Assembly: GCF_900105205.1 (NCBI RefSeq)
Contig: NZ_FNSQ01000005.1
Location: 248,001 to 312,000, forward strand
Reading direction: 5' to 3'
DNA length: 64,000 nt
Origin: Microbacterium hydrocarbonoxydans
Lineage (GTDB): Bacteria > Actinomycetota > Actinomycetes > Actinomycetales > Microbacteriaceae
The number at the start of each line of letters is the position of its first letter. The stretch's first letter is position 1. Below the pieces are notes generated by a model. It was not told the DNA's origin and did not search any database. It saw only the letters and a program-made list of their open reading frames with translations. The position numbers were made by a program, and so were the translations under genes. Below, in pieces: positions 41,321-53,497 of this stretch.

Positions 41321-42579
41321 GGCACATTCACCTCCAGGCTGGTCGGTCCGCCCACGGGGCTCTCGAGGCGGAATGTGCCGCCGGCGGCCAGGATGCGGTT
41401 CGCGATGCCGTCGAGGCCTCCGCCTGGCTGCACCTGCGCACCGCCCATGCCGTTGTCCTCGACGCGAGCCCAGAGGACCCCGCCATCGCGAAGGCGGACG
41501 GTGACCCTGGCCTCGCTGGCCCTCGAGTGCTTGGCCGCGTTGGTGAGGGATTCGGCGATGGAGAAGTACACGGCGGCTTCCGCCTCGCGGCTGCACCGAC
41601 CGTCCATCCGCACATCGAGGCTCACCGGGATGTGCGATCGACCGGCGAGCGCCGAGAGCGCCGCATCCAGTCCGCGATCGTCGAGGACGGAGGCGTGGAT
41701 GCCCCGTGCGAGCTGCCGGAGTTCGGTGATGGCCGCCTTCGTCGAGGTGTGCGCCTCGGCGATCAGCTCCTTCGCGGCATTCGGGTCGTTGTCGATCTTC
41801 TGCTGCGCGAGGCCCAGCGTCATACCGACCGAGACCAGACGCGGCTGGACGCCGTCGTGCAGGTCCCGCTCGATGCGGGTGCGCTCCACATCCGCGGCGC
41901 GCACCGCCCCCTCACGCTGGGCGCTGCTGGTGCGAACGCGCTCTGTGAGCTCCGCCTCCCGACTGCGCGCGACGATCGCGAGGGAGAGCGTCCGGTTGAG
42001 GAGTGCGAGCCCGATCATGCCGGCGAGGCAGGCGGCGAGGCCGAGGATGCCGATGAGCGGCGCCCAGGCGGGATCGATGCCTCCGCCTCCGAACGGCCCC
42101 ATCACGGCATCAGCGCCGGTCAGCGGCGCGAAGGAGATCACGATCGACCAGATCACGCCGAAGGCGAGACGCAGCACGACCCAGCCGAGCACCGCGGTGA
42201 TGGCGAAGTTGGCGAGGGCTCGCCACATCCGGCCGTCGATCGCCTGTCGGCCGAGGGACCGCAGCCACCCGCCGAAGCCCGGGCGATCACGCGGCCGCCA
42301 GCGCAGCGGGGCGATCGGGGTGCGGTAGAGCGCACCGACCCGCTCGACCTCGAACCAGCCCACGCCGAACAGCGCGTACACGAGTCCGACGAGCAGCACG
42401 AGTCCGACGCCGGCCGCGAACAGCAGACCGAGACCGGTGCCGAGGAGACCGGAGAGGGTCGCGAAGATGAACCCGCCGATGACGCCGATCCCCGCGAGAT
42501 GCAGGATCGTGAGGAAGATCCGCAGCGGCGGCTTCGTGGCCGTCACCGGTGGCGGTGGCGTGGCTGTCTGAGTGGTCAT
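41308..42579 (-). CDS. Sensor histidine kinase (HisKA_3)
   Basis: A 423-aa kinase with two N-terminal helices (LHLAGIGVIGGFIFATLSGL, LFAAGVGLVLLVGLVYALF), a PspC/sensor-like linker, two more helices, then HisKA_3 with phosphoacceptor His in RIERDLHDGVQPRLVS and an HATPase domain (NAAKHSRASEARVTV, GGGLDGIANRILAAGGTF). The short loops outside suggest intramembrane sensing of envelope stress. ATG 42579 has both GGAGG and a TACCGT hexamer just upstream. Confidence 0.92.
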   Translation of the reverse strand: MTTQTATPPPPVTATKPPLRIFLTILHLAGIGVIGGFIFATLSGLLGTGLGLLFAAGVGLVLLVGLVYALFGVGWFEVERVGALYRTPIAPLRWRPRDRPGFGGWLRSLGRQAIDGRMWRALANFAITAVLGWVVLRLAFGVIWSIVISFAPLTGADAVMGPFGGGGIDPAWAPLIGILGLAACLAGMIGLALLNRTLSLAIVARSREAELTERVRTSSAQREGAVRAADVERTRIERDLHDGVQPRLVSVGMTLGLAQQKIDNDPNAAKELIAEAHTSTKAAITELRQLARGIHASVLDDRGLDAALSALAGRSHIPVSLDVRMDGRCSREAEAAVYFSIAESLTNAAKHSRASEARVTVRLRDGGVLWARVEDNGMGGAQVQPGGGLDGIANRILAAGGTFRLESPVGGPTSLEVNVPCAS

Positions 42580-42585
42580 GCCTCC

Positions 42586-42591
42586 ACGGTA
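42586..42591 (-). promoter_or_regulatory. -10 hexamer of the histidine-kinase operon
   Basis: TACCGT, then GGAGGC, then the ATG at 42579. The GGAGG could still act in translation if transcription starts slightly earlier. Confidence 0.35.
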
Positions 42592-42662
42592 CGGCCGCGC
42601 TGATCGCGCCGACACCGAGTCAGCCAGACACCCCGGTTCGGGTTTTCCCTACCCCGACGACA

Positions 42663-42695
42663 GAGGGGGCGGATGCTATGCGCATCCGCCCCCTC
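42663..42695 (-). terminator. Terminator after the gyrB-gyrA-DUF3566 run
   Basis: GAGGGGGCGGATGC (42663-42676) and GCATCCGCCCCCTC (42682-42695) form a perfect 14-bp stem with loop TATGC, 14 nt past the DUF3566 stop. Confidence 0.8.
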
Positions 42696-42708
42696 GTGAA
42701 TCCGTGCG

Positions 42709-43109
42709 TCAGTTCGACATGAAGCCGACGAGCAGACCGCCGGTCACCTTGACGGCGACGTTGTAGATGCCGGCGACGACGGCGCCGAGCACCGTGAAGA
42801 CGATCAGGTTGAGGATCGAGACGACGGCGGCGAACGCCATCACCTGCGGCAGTCCTGCCACCTCGGAGATGATCACCGAGTTGTCGGTGATCTGACTGAT
42901 GAAGTCATCGGCCTGGGCGAGGATCCCGGTCGCCTGCAGCACCAGGTAGATCAGGAAGAACGACACCATCGTCACGATGGCCAACGCGACCGCGCCCAGG
43001 AAGGAGAGCTTCACGGCCGACCAGAAGTCGATGTAGACGAGGCGCAGGCGCACCTGCTTGCCACTGGTCTTGCGCGTGGACTTCTTCGCCAGCTTGTCGG
43101 CTACTGTGC

Positions 43110-43113
<4 letters not shown>
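42709..43113 (-). CDS. DUF3566 transmembrane protein
   Basis: A 134-aa protein: a basic N-terminus ([20 protein letters not shown]), helices [20 protein letters not shown] and [20 protein letters not shown], and the DUF3566 ending [16 protein letters not shown]. It follows gyrA in nearly all actinobacteria and is coupled to it here by an ATGA overlap; the function is unknown. Confidence 0.93.
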
Positions 43114-45671
<2,558 letters not shown>

Positions 45672-45723
45672 GTGTGTTGTCGATTCCGGTCGTTATGCGA
45701 ACGAATGCAGGCGCGTTGACGCG

Positions 45724-47712
45724 TCAGATGTCGAGGAAGCGGACGTCCTTGGCGTTGCGCTGGATGAAGCTGCGTCGCGACTCGACGTCCTCACCCATCA
45801 GCACGCTGAAGATCTCGTCGGCCGCCGCGGCATCCTCGATGGTCACCTGACGCAGTGTCCGCGTCGTGTGATCCATCGTCGTCTCCCACAGCTCCTTGGC
45901 GTTCATCTCGCCGAGACCCTTGTAGCGCTGGATGCCGGCATCCTTCGGGATGCGCTTGCCGTTGTCGAGCCCGTGCTTGAGCAGGGCGTCGCGCTCGGCG
46001 TCGCTGAACACGTACTCGTGCGGCTGGTTCGTCCACTTGAGTCGGTACAGCGGCGGCATCGCGAGGTAGACGAATCCGGCCTCGATGAGTCCGCGCATGT
46101 AGCGGAACAGCAGCGTCAGGAGCAGCGTCGTGATGTGCTGGCCGTCGACGTCGGCATCCGCCATCAGCACGATCTTGTGGTACCGCGCCTTCTCGATGTC
46201 GAACTCCTCGCCGATGCCCGTGCCGAAGGCCTGGATCATCGCCTGGACCTCTTTGTTGCCGAGGGCCTTGTCGAGACGCGCGCGCTCGACGTTGAGGATC
46301 TTGCCGCGCAGCGCGAGGATCGCCTGAGTGTGCGGGTCGCGACCCTGCACCGCCGAACCACCGGCCGAGTCACCCTCGACGAGGAAGATCTCGCTGATCG
46401 AGGGGTCCTTGCTCGTGCAGTCCTTCAGCTTGTCCGGCATCGCGGCCGACTCGAAGACGCTCTTGCGGCGCGCGGTCTCGCGCGCCTTGCGTGCGGCCAT
46501 CCGCGCGGTCGCTGCGTCGATCGCCTTGCGGATGATGTTCTTCGCCTGGTTCGGGTTGCGGTCGAACCAGTCGCCGAGCTGATCGCCGACGACCTTCTGC
46601 ACGAAGGCCTTGGCCTCGGTATTGCCGAGCTTGGTCTTCGTCTGACCCTCGAACTGGGGCTCGCCGAGCTTGATGGAGATGACGGCCGTGAGTCCCTCGC
46701 GCACGTCGTCGCCCGACAGGTTGTCGTCCTTCTCCTTGAGGAGGTTGTTGGCGCGCGCGTACTTGTTGACCAGGGTCGTGAGTGCCGCGCGGAAGCCCTC
46801 TTCGTGGGTGCCGCCCTCATGGGTGTTGATGGTGTTCGCGTAGGTGAAGACGTTCTCGGTGTACGACGTCGTCCACTGCATCGCGACCTCGAGCGAGATC
46901 TTGCGCGCGGTGTCCTCGGACTCGAAGGCGATGATCTCGTCGTTGACGACCTCGGCGTGACGCACCTTGTTGAGGTACTCGACGTAGTCGACCAGCCCGC
47001 GCTCGTAGAAGAAGACGTCGTTCGGCTGCGTGACGGTGGCCTGACCCTCGACCTCGACCTCGTAGGCGGATCCGGGACGCTCGTCGGAGAGCTCGATGCG
47101 CAGGCCCTTGTTGAGGAAGGCCATCTGCTGGAACCGCGTGCGCAGGGTGTCGTAGTCGAAGTCGATCGTCTCGGTGAAGATCTCGGCGTCCGGCCAGAAC
47201 GTGATGCTCGTTCCGGTCTCGTCGGTCGGCTCGCCCTTCTCGAGCTGCTGCTGCGGAGCGCCGCCGTTCGCGAAGCTGTGCCGCCAGGTGAAGCCCTTCT
47301 GCTTGACCTCGACGTCGAACCGCGTGGAGAGGGCGTTCACGACCGACGATCCGACTCCGTGCAGACCGCCCGAGACGGCGTAGGCGCCACCGCCGAACTT
47401 GCCGCCGGCGTGCAGGATGGTCAGGACGACCTCGACGGTCGACTTCGTGGGGTCGGAGGAGTGCGGGTCGACGGGGATGCCTCGACCGTTGTCGATCACG
47501 CGGACGCCGCCGTCTTCGAGCAGCGTCACGAAGATGGTGTCGGCGTATCCGGCCAGAGCCTCATCGACGGAGTTGTCGACGATCTCGTAGACGAGGTGGT
47601 GCAGACCGCGCGGACCGGTGGAGCCGATGTACATACCCGGCCGCTTGCGGACCGCCTCGAGACCCTCGAGGATCTGGATCGAGTCGGCGCCGTACTCACC
47701 CGGCTGCTTCAC
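45724..47712 (-). CDS. gyrB: DNA gyrase subunit B
   Basis: A 662-aa subunit with the GHKL ATPase ([58 protein letters not shown]), transducer and TOPRIM domain ([48 protein letters not shown]). The frame given begins at GTG 47712, which has no ribosome-binding site. It overlaps the stop of an upstream 28-codon frame by four bases, so translation may be coupled or the true N-terminus lies upstream of a one-base frameshift (see the entry for the 28-codon frame). Confidence 0.96.
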   Translation of the reverse strand: MKQPGEYGADSIQILEGLEAVRKRPGMYIGSTGPRGLHHLVYEIVDNSVDEALAGYADTIFVTLLEDGGVRVIDNGRGIPVDPHSSDPTKSTVEVVLTILHAGGKFGGGAYAVSGGLHGVGSSVVNALSTRFDVEVKQKGFTWRHSFANGGAPQQQLEKGEPTDETGTSITFWPDAEIFTETIDFDYDTLRTRFQQMAFLNKGLRIELSDERPGSAYEVEVEGQATVTQPNDVFFYERGLVDYVEYLNKVRHAEVVNDEIIAFESEDTARKISLEVAMQWTTSYTENVFTYANTINTHEGGTHEEGFRAALTTLVNKYARANNLLKEKDDNLSGDDVREGLTAVISIKLGEPQFEGQTKTKLGNTEAKAFVQKVVGDQLGDWFDRNPNQAKNIIRKAIDAATARMAARKARETARRKSVFESAAMPDKLKDCTSKDPSISEIFLVEGDSAGGSAVQGRDPHTQAILALRGKILNVERARLDKALGNKEVQAMIQAFGTGIGEEFDIEKARYHKIVLMADADVDGQHITTLLLTLLFRYMRGLIEAGFVYLAMPPLYRLKWTNQPHEYVFSDAERDALLKHGLDNGKRIPKDAGIQRYKGLGEMNAKELWETTMDHTTRTLRQVTIEDAAAADEIFSVLMGEDVESRRSFIQRNAKDVRFLDI

Positions 47713-47795
47713 CTTGGGGAGAGCTTGTCCTGGGTGGAGGAGGGGGTGCCCTCGTCGGTCGATTCCGTCTCGTCAGCAGGGGATTCAGGCGTCAT
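47709..47795 (-). CDS. Short frame upstream of gyrB: leader peptide or frameshifted GyrB N-terminus
   Basis: ATG at 47795 opens a 28-codon frame, [20 protein letters not shown] then TQDKLSPR, whose TGA overlaps the gyrB GTG (GTGA). The acidic Ser/Thr/Pro-rich composition is that of the disordered N-terminal extension seen in some actinobacterial GyrB proteins. One extra C in the CCCC run at 47717-47720 would fuse it in frame to the gyrB product as [14 protein letters not shown] lies 12 nt before the ATG. Confidence 0.5.
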   Translation of the reverse strand: MTPESPADETESTDEGTPSSTQDKLSPR

Positions 47796-47913
47796 CAGAG
47801 GGCATTCTCCACATCGATATCACGAACTCCCAGTCTAGCGGTCTTTCGAGACGATATGCGGCTGTGCGGCCACGTGTGGCCCTCTGAGCGTGTCGGACCC
47901 CATGCGTGGTGTC

Positions 47914-48417
47914 CTACCCATAGGTATCGCGCGGACCCCGCCCTGGAACGACTCTGGGACCCCATTTCCACGAGGGTACGTCCGGTCCGATGAAGCGGAG
48001 GTTCTCGACACCGGCATCCGGATACCGCCGACCGATCTCGGTGAGGATGGTCGCTCGCATGTACTGCAGGTTCTTCGCCCACGCCGTCGAATCGCACTTC
48101 ACCGTGAGGACTCCGCGCTCGAGAGACACCGGCTCGGAGTGCTTCGCTGTGTCCGCTCCCGCCAGGTCGCCCCACTGCCGGACCAGATCCTCCCTGGCGA
48201 GGGTCTTCTGCCACCCGGAGTCCCGACTGAGCTTGTCGAGCACTGCTCCGAGCGCTCCGGGGTCGCGGCCGGGAGTGAACGGGGCATTGTCGTCGTCGGT
48301 CGTGATGCGGCGCTTGCGCTTCCACGTCTTCGAGCTCGGCTGCAATCCGCGCAGCCGCAGGTAGGTGGCGACGGTCTCAGGGGTCTCGGATGCCGGAACG
48401 GCGGCGATGTCAGTCAT
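47914..48417 (-). CDS. DUF721 (DciA-like) protein
   Basis: A 167-aa protein: PETVATYLRLRGLQPSSKTW, a basic stretch KRKRRI, then the DUF721 domain with LGAVLDKLSRDSGWQKTLA, VRQWGDLAGADTAKHSEPVS and LTVKCDSTAWAKNLQYM. The family is related to DciA, the ancestral loader of the DnaB helicase, and sits between recF and gyrB in actinobacteria. Its start overlaps the recF stop by eight bases. Confidence 0.92.
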   Translation of the reverse strand: MTDIAAVPASETPETVATYLRLRGLQPSSKTWKRKRRITTDDDNAPFTPGRDPGALGAVLDKLSRDSGWQKTLAREDLVRQWGDLAGADTAKHSEPVSLERGVLTVKCDSTAWAKNLQYMRATILTEIGRRYPDAGVENLRFIGPDVPSWKWGPRVVPGRGPRDTYG

Positions 48418-49570
48418 CCGACACCTCTCTCTCATCGCTGATCGTTCCCGCCGAGATGCGCACCACATGCGCATGCAGCACCTCGGGGATATCCTCCTCC
48501 ACGGCCGCGGTGACCACCACCTGCTCATACGCCGCGGTCAGGGTCGCGAGACGTTGCCGACGATCGGCGTCGAGCTCGGCGAACACGTCGTCGAGGATGA
48601 GGACGGGATCGCCGGCGGGGGATTCGCTGCGGAGCAGTTCCGCCGACGCGAGCCGGAGTGCCAGGGCCACCGACCACGATTCGCCGTGCGAGGCGTATCC
48701 CTTGACGGGAAGACCCCGCACCCGCAGCACGAGGTCGTCGCGGTGCGGGCCCGTGAGCGTCAGTCCGCGATCGAGCTCGTTCGAGCGCTTCGCGAGCAGT
48801 GCGGCATGGAACATCTCCGCGATGTCGCCGGAGGTCTCGGCGGGGGCATCCACGCCCTCTTCGGGGTCGGCGCCGCGCACCGACAGTGCCCAGTCGAGTT
48901 GCGGGCGGTGATCTTCACCGGCGATCGCGGCGTAGGCCTCGGCCACCGGCTGCTGCAGGTCGGCGGCGAGACGCTGACGGGCGGTGATGATCTCGGCACC
49001 GAGCGACACGAGCTTGTCATCCCACACGTCGAGCGTGCTCAGTCCTTCGCCCCGCACGCCGCGTGCACGCGCGGACTTCAGCAGCGCATTGCGCTGCTTG
49101 AGCACCCTGTCGTAGTCCGCGAGGACGGATGACATCCGCGGCGTCCGCTGGATCAGCAGTTGATCGACGAACCGGCGACGAGCCGACGGATCGCCGCGGA
49201 CGATCTGAAGGTCCTCGGGCGCGAACAGCACGACATGCGCGTAGCGGGGGAGTTCATTGGTCTTCGAGGGCGAGCCGTTGATCCGCGCCTTGTTCGATCC
49301 CTGTTTGTTGAGCTGCACCTCGACCAGCACCCGGCGCTCGCCGTGAGAGAGACGGGCGCGGATGATCGCGTAGTCCTGTCCCTCGCGCACCATCGGCGCA
49401 TCGGACGACACCCGATGGGACCCGAGTGTCGCCAGGAAGACGACCGCTTCGGCCAGATTGGTCTTGCCCTGGCCGTTACGGCCCACCAGCACGTTCGGGC
49501 CTCGATGGAGCGCGAGTTCAGCGGTCGCGTAATTGCGGAAGTCGACCAGACTCAGGTGTTCCACGATCAC
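48410..49570 (-). CDS. recF: DNA replication and repair protein RecF
   Basis: A 386-aa SMC-like ATPase. It starts MIVEHLSLVDFRNYATAELA; Walker A is NVLVGRNGQGKTNLAEAV, the signature motif is near LTGPHRDDLVLRVRG, and Walker B is DPVLILDDVFAELDADRR. RecF helps load RecA at gaps and restart forks. It lies 89 bases after dnaN in the same direction. Confidence 0.97.
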   Translation of the reverse strand: MIVEHLSLVDFRNYATAELALHRGPNVLVGRNGQGKTNLAEAVVFLATLGSHRVSSDAPMVREGQDYAIIRARLSHGERRVLVEVQLNKQGSNKARINGSPSKTNELPRYAHVVLFAPEDLQIVRGDPSARRRFVDQLLIQRTPRMSSVLADYDRVLKQRNALLKSARARGVRGEGLSTLDVWDDKLVSLGAEIITARQRLAADLQQPVAEAYAAIAGEDHRPQLDWALSVRGADPEEGVDAPAETSGDIAEMFHAALLAKRSNELDRGLTLTGPHRDDLVLRVRGLPVKGYASHGESWSVALALRLASAELLRSESPAGDPVLILDDVFAELDADRRQRLATLTAAYEQVVVTAAVEEDIPEVLHAHVVRISAGTISDEREVSDD

Positions 49571-49659
49571 GCAGTCAGCCTACCTTCGGGGTCCGACACC
49601 GGTTCCGGTCGCCGACCCGCTCGGGTGCCGGCCGACGCCGACACAGCTGGTCGACAGGA

Positions 49660-50802
49660 TCAGCGCAGCAGCAGGTTGGGCTGGAGCAGGTACTTGAACG
49701 AGTCGAGTCCGGCCTGGTCGACCGAGGTCTGGCTGGTGATGAGCACCGGGCTGAGCTTGTTCGCGTTGTCACTCGAGGTGAACGTCACGCGGACGAACTC
49801 GCTCTTGACCGCGCCGAGCGCCTCGATCAGGTACTGGGGGTTGAGTCCCAGGGTGACCTCGTCGCCTCCGGAGAGGATCGCGTCGACCGACTCCGATGCG
49901 CGAGCGTGCTCATTGCCGGACGCGTCCATGGTGACGCCGTCAGCGGCGAATGTGAACCGAAGCGGTGCAGCGCGGTCGAGAACGAGCGACACACGACGGA
50001 CGGCTTCGACGAGATCGGCGGTGTTGACGACCGCGTAGTGCTCGGTCTGCTCGGGGAACAGGCGCCGGACCGGCGGAAAGTTCCCCTTGATGAGCAGCGA
50101 GGTGACGGTCTTGTTGCCCGCCGTGAAGGCGATGATCTCGCGGTCACCCGCTCCGGAGAACGCGATCTGGATCGTGCCGGCGTGGCCGAAGGTCTTGCCG
50201 ACCTCGAGGAGCGTGCGGGCCGGAACGAGCGCGCTGGTCTCGACGGCCTCGCCGTCCCAGGGGACGTCACGGAGTGAGACGCGGTAGCGGTCCGTCGCGA
50301 CGAGGCTCAGGCTCTGGCCGGAGACCTCGAGCTGCACACCGGTGAGCACCGGGGTGACGTCGTCACGAGAGGCGGCGAAGCCGACCTGCGAGATCGCGGT
50401 GCCGAAGTCATCCGCCGGCACGACGCCCGACGAACCGGAGACCTCGGGGATCGACGGATATTCCTCGACCGGCATGGCTGCGAGCGTGAAGCGAGCCGAA
50501 CCGCACGAGACCGTGATGCTGCCGTCATCCTCGACGGCGATCTCGATCGGAGCGTTGGGGAGTCGGCTGGCGATGTCGGAGAGCAGTCGTCCGTGGACGA
50601 GGATCGTGCCGGGGGTGTCGACCGTCGCCTCGATGGTCGTGCGGGCGGAAGCCTCGTAGTCGAATGCCGAGAGCGTCAGGCCCGAGCCGTCTGCCTCGAT
50701 CAGGACTCCGGCCAGGATCGGCTGCGGATTGCGCTGCGGGAGGAGCTTGACGACGAATGACACAGCCTCGCTGAAGACATCGCGGTTGACCTGAAACCTC
50801 AC
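49660..50802 (-). CDS. dnaN: DNA polymerase III beta sliding clamp
   Basis: A 380-aa clamp starting MRFQVNRDVFSEAVSFVVKL and ending QPNLLLR, with the three repeated clamp domains (e.g. ADGSGLTLSAFDYEASARTT, VSGQSLSLVATDRYRVSLRD, LNPQYLIEALGAVKSEFVRV). GGGAGCACCC lies upstream. The ring tethers the replicase to DNA; oriC lies just upstream. Confidence 0.98.
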   Translation of the reverse strand: MRFQVNRDVFSEAVSFVVKLLPQRNPQPILAGVLIEADGSGLTLSAFDYEASARTTIEATVDTPGTILVHGRLLSDIASRLPNAPIEIAVEDDGSITVSCGSARFTLAAMPVEEYPSIPEVSGSSGVVPADDFGTAISQVGFAASRDDVTPVLTGVQLEVSGQSLSLVATDRYRVSLRDVPWDGEAVETSALVPARTLLEVGKTFGHAGTIQIAFSGAGDREIIAFTAGNKTVTSLLIKGNFPPVRRLFPEQTEHYAVVNTADLVEAVRRVSLVLDRAAPLRFTFAADGVTMDASGNEHARASESVDAILSGGDEVTLGLNPQYLIEALGAVKSEFVRVTFTSSDNANKLSPVLITSQTSVDQAGLDSFKYLLQPNLLLR

Positions 50803-51296
50803 GGGTGCTCCCTTGTCGTCGTTCTGAGACGCGTCGTCATCGGTCCTGCCAGTGCAGGGCTTCCCATGCTAGCCCCACAGTCGGGCGTATCCCTACGCCT
50901 GGGCCCAACCGGGTTCGCGTTCGACTTTCCCCACCGTCTGGTGATCGGATCGCCCTTGAATTGAATTAACTCCTTAACGGTGTTAACACCTGTGGATACT
51001 GTGGATAACTCGGTGGAAAGCAGACGCGAGTAGGGAACTACATGCTTGTCACTTGTGGAATCCCTGAGGAATCCGCGGGTGTGGAGGGTGTGGAGGGTCT
51101 CGGGCGTCGAGGTAGTTATCCACAGGTTGCCCGGTTTCCCACACATTCGTCCCGATGTCGACGCGATCCATCCACAAGTTATCCACATGTGCAAACTGGC
51201 ATCGATCCGCAGCTTCATATGCCGCTCCGACGTACGAGAAGGGGCCGTGGCGTCCTGACGGACACCACGACCCCTTTCGAGCGACGGTCTGTACGA
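50803..51296. other. oriC: Chromosomal replication origin (oriC)
   Basis: The dnaN-dnaA intergenic region. Perfect DnaA boxes: TGTGGATAA at 51000-51008 and TTATCCACA at 51116-51124 and 51179-51187. Near boxes: TGTGGATAC at 50991-50999 and CATCCACA around 51168-51175. An AT-richer segment at 50957-50990 includes the 12-bp palindrome GGTGTTAACACC (50979-50990) and is the likely unwinding region. Position between the two initiator-linked genes is the classic actinobacterial arrangement. Confidence 0.9.
51237..51278 (-). terminator. Probable terminator of dnaA
   Basis: GAGAAGGGGCCGTGG (from 51236) pairs, with a few G-U pairs, with CCACGACCCCTTTC (to 51277) around the core GTCC-TGAC-GGAC. It lies about 20 nt beyond the dnaA stop and separates dnaA transcription from oriC. 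Confidence 0.6.
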
Positions 51297-52688
51297 TCAG
51301 CGGCGGCCGAGCTGCGTGGTGATCTCCGTGACCTGGTTGTAGATCGAACGACGCTCCTTCATGAGCTCGCTGATCTTCTTGTACGCGTACATCACCGTCG
51401 TGTGATCGCGGTTGCCGAAGAGCTGCCCGATCTTCGGCAGCGACAGGCTGGTGCGCTCGCGGCACAGGTACATGGCGATCTGGCGGGAGGTGGCGATCTG
51501 CTGGGATCTGCTCGAACCGTAGAGGTCGTCGACGGTGAGCTTGAAGTACTGCGCCGTCGCGGTGATGATGTCCGTCGGCGAGATGACGTTGTCCTCGGCC
51601 GTGTCGATGATGTCGCGCAGCACCGTCTGCGCGAGAGAGATGTCGAGCGCCGACCGGTTCAGGCTCGCGAATGCCGAGACGCGGATGAGAGCGCCCTCCA
51701 GCTCGCGGATGTTGGAGGACACGACGGTGGCGATGTATTCGAGCACTTCGTCGGGGATGTGCAGAGCCTCGCTCTGCGCCTTCTTGCGGAGGATGGCGAT
51801 TCGCGTCTCGAGGTCGGGCGCCTGGACGTCGGTGATCAGGCCCCACTCGAAGCGGCTCCGCATCCGATCCTCGAAGCCGGTGAGGTGCTTGGGCGCGACA
51901 TCGCTCGTGATCACGACCTGCTTGTTGTGATCGTGCAGCGTGTTGAAGGTGTGGAAGAAGGCCTCCTGCGTCTCCGCGCGGCCCTGCAGGAACTGGATGT
52001 CGTCGATGAGGAGGATGTCGACGTCGCGGTAACGCGCCTGGAACGCGGCGCCGCGGTTGTTCGCGATGGAGTTGATGAAGTCGTTGGTGAACTCCTCGCT
52101 CGAGACGTACCGCACCTTCACCCCTGCATAGAGGGACTGGGCATAGTCGCCGATCGCATGGAGGAGGTGGGTCTTGCCGAGTCCGGAGTCGCCGTAGATG
52201 AAGAGCGGGTTGTAGGCCTTGGCCGGCGCTTCGGCCACCGCGACCGCTGCGGCATGCGCGAACCGGTTGGACTGTCCGATGACGAAGTTGTCGAAGGTGT
52301 ACTTCGGGTTGAGTCGTGATTCGTGCCTCAGCTGCGTCGGCTGCTCCATCGGCGACTCGACGCGGATCTGCTCCTGGCGCCCATAGTCCGCGACGGCTAT
52401 CGGCGCGGTCGGCTGCTCGGCGAGCTCGTGGTTCACGACGACCCGATAAGAGGTGACCTCCTCGCCGATGTGGGAGAGGGCCTCCATGATCGGCAGTCGC
52501 AGCCTCTTGTTGATCTGCGCTGCGGTGAGGTCGTTCGGCACCTCGAGATAGAGGGTCGCGGCCATGACACCGGCCGGGACGGCGAGACTGAGGAATCCCT
52601 GCAGCTGTGGCGTCACTCGGTCGTCGGCTTCGAGGAGCTCCTGCACCGTGGTCCAGATGGGAACGTCGGGCTGGGCAGGTGATGACAT
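51297..52688 (-). CDS. dnaA: Chromosomal replication initiator DnaA
   Basis: A 463-aa initiator. Domain I is at the N-terminus (VPIWTTVQELLEADDRVTPQ), a linker follows, then the AAA+ domain with YTFDNFVIGQSNRFAHAAAV, Walker A GDSGLGKTHLLHAIG and Walker B VDILLIDDIQFL, and domain IV with the DnaA signature RERTSLSLPKIGQLFGNRDH then TTVMYAYKKI. The ATG at 52688 is chosen because domain I starts there; upstream codons show no similarity. Confidence 0.98.
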   Translation of the reverse strand: MSSPAQPDVPIWTTVQELLEADDRVTPQLQGFLSLAVPAGVMAATLYLEVPNDLTAAQINKRLRLPIMEALSHIGEEVTSYRVVVNHELAEQPTAPIAVADYGRQEQIRVESPMEQPTQLRHESRLNPKYTFDNFVIGQSNRFAHAAAVAVAEAPAKAYNPLFIYGDSGLGKTHLLHAIGDYAQSLYAGVKVRYVSSEEFTNDFINSIANNRGAAFQARYRDVDILLIDDIQFLQGRAETQEAFFHTFNTLHDHNKQVVITSDVAPKHLTGFEDRMRSRFEWGLITDVQAPDLETRIAILRKKAQSEALHIPDEVLEYIATVVSSNIRELEGALIRVSAFASLNRSALDISLAQTVLRDIIDTAEDNVISPTDIITATAQYFKLTVDDLYGSSRSQQIATSRQIAMYLCRERTSLSLPKIGQLFGNRDHTTVMYAYKKISELMKERRSIYNQVTEITTQLGRR

Positions 52689-53008
52689 GACGCTCCGTGC
52701 TGGGGGACGCGGAGGGTCGTCGAGAAAAAGGCGGCCCCCCTGTGGATAACTTCGGATGCCACGGTAGTCACAGCGGCTGGGAACGGCAACCTGCCTGCGT
52801 GAATCCGCGCGCGTGTTGCGCATACGTGCAGGCGAGGGGTTGTGGATAATAGCTGTGCGGATCGTGCAGCTGGTCTCATGTCGAAGCGCGCAGATTTGCT
52901 CTGCGCGCCGTCAGGACGTACCCTTAATCGGTTGACTTATGCCTGAACGGCAGATCCCTATGTCTCCGGTCAAAATGATCCCGGTGGCAGCATTCCCGGA
53001 GTGATTCC
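52689..53008. promoter_or_regulatory. dnaA-rpmH intergenic region with DnaA boxes
   Basis: This 320-bp divergent promoter region has two perfect DnaA boxes TGTGGATAA (52741-52749, 52841-52849). They suggest autoregulation of dnaA. Nothing else is recognisable apart from the rpmH leader with CCCGGAG before its ATG. Confidence 0.75.
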
Positions 53009-53146
53009 ATGAGCAAGCGCACCTTCCAGCCCAACAACCGTCGTCGCGCCAAGAAGCACGGCTTCCGTCTTCGCATGCGCACCCGCGCCGGCCGTGCCAT
53101 CCTGTCGGCTCGCCGCGCGAAGGGCCGCACCGAGCTCTCCGCGTAG
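53009..53146 (+). CDS. rpmH: 50S ribosomal protein L34
   Basis: A 45-aa very basic protein: [45 protein letters not shown]. This is L34 of the large subunit, at its standard place opposite dnaA. GGAG lies 8 nt before the ATG. Confidence 0.98.
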   Translation: MSKRTFQPNNRRRAKKHGFRLRMRTRAGRAILSARRAKGRTELSA

Positions 53147-53152
53147 TCCGCT

Positions 53153-53497
53153 GTGCTCGCCCGCCCGTTTCGTGTGACCCGCGGGAGCGACTATCGACTG
53201 GTCGTTCGACGTGGATCACGTTGTGGCGGAGCCCGCGTCGTGACTTCGATGCTGACGACGGGTGAGAGCAGAGCCGCGAGGTTCGGATTCATCATCAGCA
53301 AGCAGGTGGGCACCGCTGTGGTGCGCAATACCGTTCGCCGGCGACTCAAAGCCGTGTGTGCGGAGGCGCTTCCGCGAGTCCCCGAGGGCACGGATGTCGT
53401 CATCCGTGCCCTTCCTGCATCCGCCACCGCCACCTACGCCGAGCTCAGTGCTGACGTGAACCGGTGCCTCGATCGCCTCTCGCAGGCGCGGTCATGA
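53153..53497 (+). CDS. rnpA: Ribonuclease P protein component
   Basis: A 114-aa basic protein: LARPFRVTRGSDYRLVVRRG, ARFGFIISKQVGTAVVRNTV then RRRLKAVCAEAL, with the RNR-like basic signature. It assists the RNase P RNA in maturing tRNA 5' ends. GTG start six bases after rpmH; the stop overlaps yidD by four. Confidence 0.96.
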   Translation: MLARPFRVTRGSDYRLVVRRGSRCGGARVVTSMLTTGESRAARFGFIISKQVGTAVVRNTVRRRLKAVCAEALPRVPEGTDVVIRALPASATATYAELSADVNRCLDRLSQARS

